This document shows, piece after piece, positions 47,523 through 48,967 of a stretch of 48,967 nt of DNA. Origin of the DNA: Spirochaetia bacterium (GTDB lineage: Bacteria; Spirochaetota; Leptospiria; Turneriellales; JAOUFE01); the NCBI GenBank assembly GCA_029857955.1, contig JAOUFY010000015.1, positions 1 to 48,967 on the forward strand, in the 5' to 3' direction. The notes beneath the pieces are model-generated. The model worked only from the letters and a program-made list of their open reading frames with translations. It did no database searches and was not told the DNA's origin. The position numbers and the translations under genes are program-made. The number at the start of each line of letters is the position of its first letter. Within the stretch, counting starts at the first letter, position 1.

Positions 47523-47792
47523 TCAGGGATGAGCTTGTAAATTATTTATAAATGGATCCAGTTTATCCGATTCCAGTTCTTTCAGGGTATGTTGTTGAAA
47601 TTCGACATAACTGAGCCATTTTAACAAACGAGAGCAACTGGTTTCAAGTTCAGAGACATTTTTAAGTGCAAGTTCGCTTTGTCGCATTTTTATATGCTCG
47701 TTTGCGTATTTGACCGTTTGCCCGATAAAATCTTTCAACAGTTTTTTTTTATATTCTAAAGGAGATTGATTGTTCCATGTGTCATAATCCAT
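47523..47792 (-). CDS. Small helical hypothetical protein
   Basis: The 89 residues are predicted almost wholly helical, with alternating charge and Leu spacing (EYKKKLLKDFIGQTVKYANEHIKMRQSELALKNVSELE), so a short coiled-coil or four-helix element is likely. No cysteine pair, signal or membrane helix is present. It could be an adaptor or regulator. It stands between the terminator-like hairpin downstream and a very AT-rich divergent promoter region upstream. I do not recognise the family; XseB was considered because xseA is near, but the sequence does not match. Confidence 0.6.
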   Translation of the reverse strand: MDYDTWNNQSPLEYKKKLLKDFIGQTVKYANEHIKMRQSELALKNVSELETSCSRLLKWLSYVEFQQHTLKELESDKLDPFINNLQAHP

Positions 47793-47987
47793 TGCGTTTT
47801 TTATTATTTACTTTTGATTTGACAAGCAGAATAAATGAAACTCTTTAATTAAGAGAAAGAAATGTAATAACATGTATATAAATAAATATATTCTAAATAA
47901 AGATTATTATTGTATCTATACACTATATAAAATATAGATTCATATAACGTGATTTTTAACTTTTTTAAGTAAATATTCTGTTTTGCT

Positions 47988-47993
47988 TTGACA
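47988..47993 (+). promoter_or_regulatory. TTGACA box in the AT-rich divergent gap before the zinc-ribbon gene
   Basis: A perfect -35 hexamer in plus orientation, 39 nt before the ATG at 48032. The -10 region (about 48010-48017) is A-rich but not a clear TATAAT. The gap 47793-48031 is the most AT-rich stretch of the window and must serve both divergent small genes. Confidence 0.35.
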
Positions 47994-48031
47994 GTTTGTT
48001 TAAAATAAAAAAATAGTTTTTCATTATTTAT

Positions 48032-48214
48032 ATGTCAGGCCAGCAATTTTTTCATATGTGTCAAAAGTGTCATCAAATTGTAGAAAAAGTTTATCAAAAA
48101 GGGTATTGCAAGAAATGCCTGGTCGAGTATTTTCGCGAATACCAGTCTATTTTAAACGAAAGCCATGCCATGAAATCATCTCATTTTAAAAATAACCAAA
48201 TCCAAAGATCATAA
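48032..48214 (+). CDS. 60-residue zinc-ribbon protein
   Basis: Two CxxC pairs, Cys10/Cys13 and Cys26/Cys29, are separated by 12 residues, with an aromatic/basic context (CQKCHQIVEKVYQKGYCKKC). This is a typical four-cysteine zinc ribbon or treble-clef knuckle. The C-terminal half is helical and polar. Proteins of this size and fold bind nucleic acids or serve as small regulators. There is no ribosome site before the ATG, so initiation may be unusual. Its stop lies 4 nt from the xseA stop on the opposite strand. Confidence 0.62.
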   Translation: MSGQQFFHMCQKCHQIVEKVYQKGYCKKCLVEYFREYQSILNESHAMKSSHFKNNQIQRS

Positions 48215-48217
48215 ACA

Positions 48218-48967
48218 TCACAAAGGTGATTTAGAAGTTGCTTTTGCAGCCGCAGTAATGATTCCGTCATGCATTTGTATGGATATTTCGTCGTCCGGTT
48301 TAAGGTCTGCTGCATTTTTAATGATTTGTCTGTCTTTATAGAGTACCGCATAACCGCGTTTAAGAGTGGCTAGGGGCGAATAAGCAGTTAATACTTCATA
48401 CAATTGGGTAAAGTCATGCCTGTATCGCATCAGATTTTTTTCCATAATATTTACAATGTCTGGAAGCTGTGTAATTTTACTTTTTATTTTGTCGATTATG
48501 CGCAGTAATGAGTTTTGAAGTCGCGCTTCTTTATCATCAAGCATACGGTAATATTCAATGATGAGAACTTGCGGGTTACTATAAAACGGTTTTTCAGAAA
48601 TACGCCGAAGTTTTTCGCTATACACATTAAAAATATTTTTTAAGATATTATGCATATGACGTTCAAGCATAAGCAGGCTTTCGAGTTTTTCACTAATCAC
48701 CGGCAAAGCAATTTTAGCTCCGTCAGTAGGGGTTGCCGCAGCGACATCGGCCACATCGTCAGAAATCGGATGATCAATTTGATGACCTACTGCAGAAATG
48801 ACCGGAACTGGGCAGGCATAAATAGCTCGGCAAACCGCTTCGTTATTAAATGCCATGAGATCTTCAGGGCTTCCGCCTCCGCGGCCAATGATGATGACAT
48901 CGCAGCTCCATTTGGGTTTAGCAATTTCATTTAAAGCAGCTACAATGCCCGCTGGAGCATCTTCACC
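48218..48967 (-). CDS. xseA: Exodeoxyribonuclease VII large subunit, C-terminal part (cut by window edge)
   Basis: Only the last 249 residues are in the window; the frame continues past the right edge. The catalytic-domain signature is visible: VIIIGRGGGSPEDLMAFNNE, then ISAVGHQIDHPISDDVADVAAATPT. A long helical coiled region follows, ending in the XseA tail SPLATLKRGYAVLYKD and the final strand DEISIQMHDG. XseA and XseB degrade single-stranded DNA from both ends. No xseB gene is visible on this side; in many genomes it follows xseA directly, but here an opposing zinc-ribbon gene does. The call is firm. Confidence 0.95.
   Translation of the reverse strand, partial: GEDAPAGIVAALNEIAKPKWSCDVIIIGRGGGSPEDLMAFNNEAVCRAIYACPVPVISAVGHQIDHPISDDVADVAAATPTDGAKIALPVISEKLESLLMLERHMHNILKNIFNVYSEKLRRISEKPFYSNPQVLIIEYYRMLDDKEARLQNSLLRIIDKIKSKITQLPDIVNIMEKNLMRYRHDFTQLYEVLTAYSPLATLKRGYAVLYKDRQIIKNAADLKPDDEISIQMHDGIITAAAKATSKSPL

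Noticed and set aside
1..48967. CRISPR arrays, insertion sequences, prophage genes
   Set aside because: No spaced direct repeats, transposase, integrase or phage structural motifs were found in any frame.

Overview
The window (about 49 kb, AT-rich, dense genes on both strands, short intergenic gaps) reads as a chromosomal segment of a spirochaete. The evidence is indirect but consistent: a flhB-flhA-flhF-flhG flagellar export and placement cluster in which FlhB carries the AAEDEGRTEEP-type start I associate with spirochaetal FlhB; a bacterial XPB-type helicase, a UPF0182 membrane protein, lipoproteins with relaxed lipoboxes, and a membrane class III adenylate cyclase. This mix fits a Leptospira-like lineage better than Treponema or Borrelia, but no rRNA or other decisive marker is present, so the placement is inference. 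I see no CRISPR array, insertion sequence, integrase or prophage.

Layout. 1-3 kb: an unrecognised protein, tRNA-Leu(CAA) with a terminator, a hot-dog thioesterase and a secreted TPR protein. 3-9.4 kb (all minus): a HisN-type phosphatase, an ABC-F ATPase of the YbiT group whose second ATP site is degenerate, a membrane-anchored TPR protein, and a PadR regulator followed by a phytoene-desaturase-like FAD oxidoreductase, with a double palindrome just upstream of padR. 9.7-12.9 kb (plus): XPB helicase translationally coupled to an exported protein, then a small protein. 12.9-18.2 kb: UPF0182 protein, RNA 2',3'-cyclic phosphodiesterase, Kup potassium transporter. 18.5-23.5 kb: adenylate cyclase from a probably leaderless mRNA, an SRPBCC lipoprotein, a thioredoxin-fold lipoprotein, a YggS-type PLP protein, and recA with two well-spaced ribosome sites in one frame.

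23.6-26.9 kb: a signalling pair, a membrane histidine kinase with a CxxCH sensor region and a receiver-PAS-PAS-GGDEF diguanylate cyclase. 27-33.3 kb: a CDF metal transporter, an AsmA-like membrane protein, and a two-subunit pyruvate carboxylase (biotin carboxylase and carboxyltransferase-biotin carrier) preceded by a tiny lipoprotein ORF. 33.5-34.7 kb: an RlmI-like rRNA methyltransferase. 34.7-41.3 kb (minus): flhB, flhA, flhF, a structured 263-nt non-coding spacer, flhG and an associated two-helix membrane protein. 41.5-44.5 kb (plus): two oligopeptide-type ABC permeases without their ATPase or binding protein, then Hsp33. 44.6-49 kb: pyruvate phosphate dikinase with a good promoter, two small proteins (one a zinc ribbon), and the 3' part of xseA running off the right edge.

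Functional links. Pyruvate carboxylase and pyruvate phosphate dikinase both act at the pyruvate/oxaloacetate/PEP node. The cAMP and c-di-GMP enzymes and the flagellar cluster lie close together, although no direct connection can be read from sequence. The least explained items are the flhF-flhG spacer, the degenerate ABC-F site, the dual-start recA, the padR double palindrome, and several GC-rich hairpins in otherwise AT-rich gaps.
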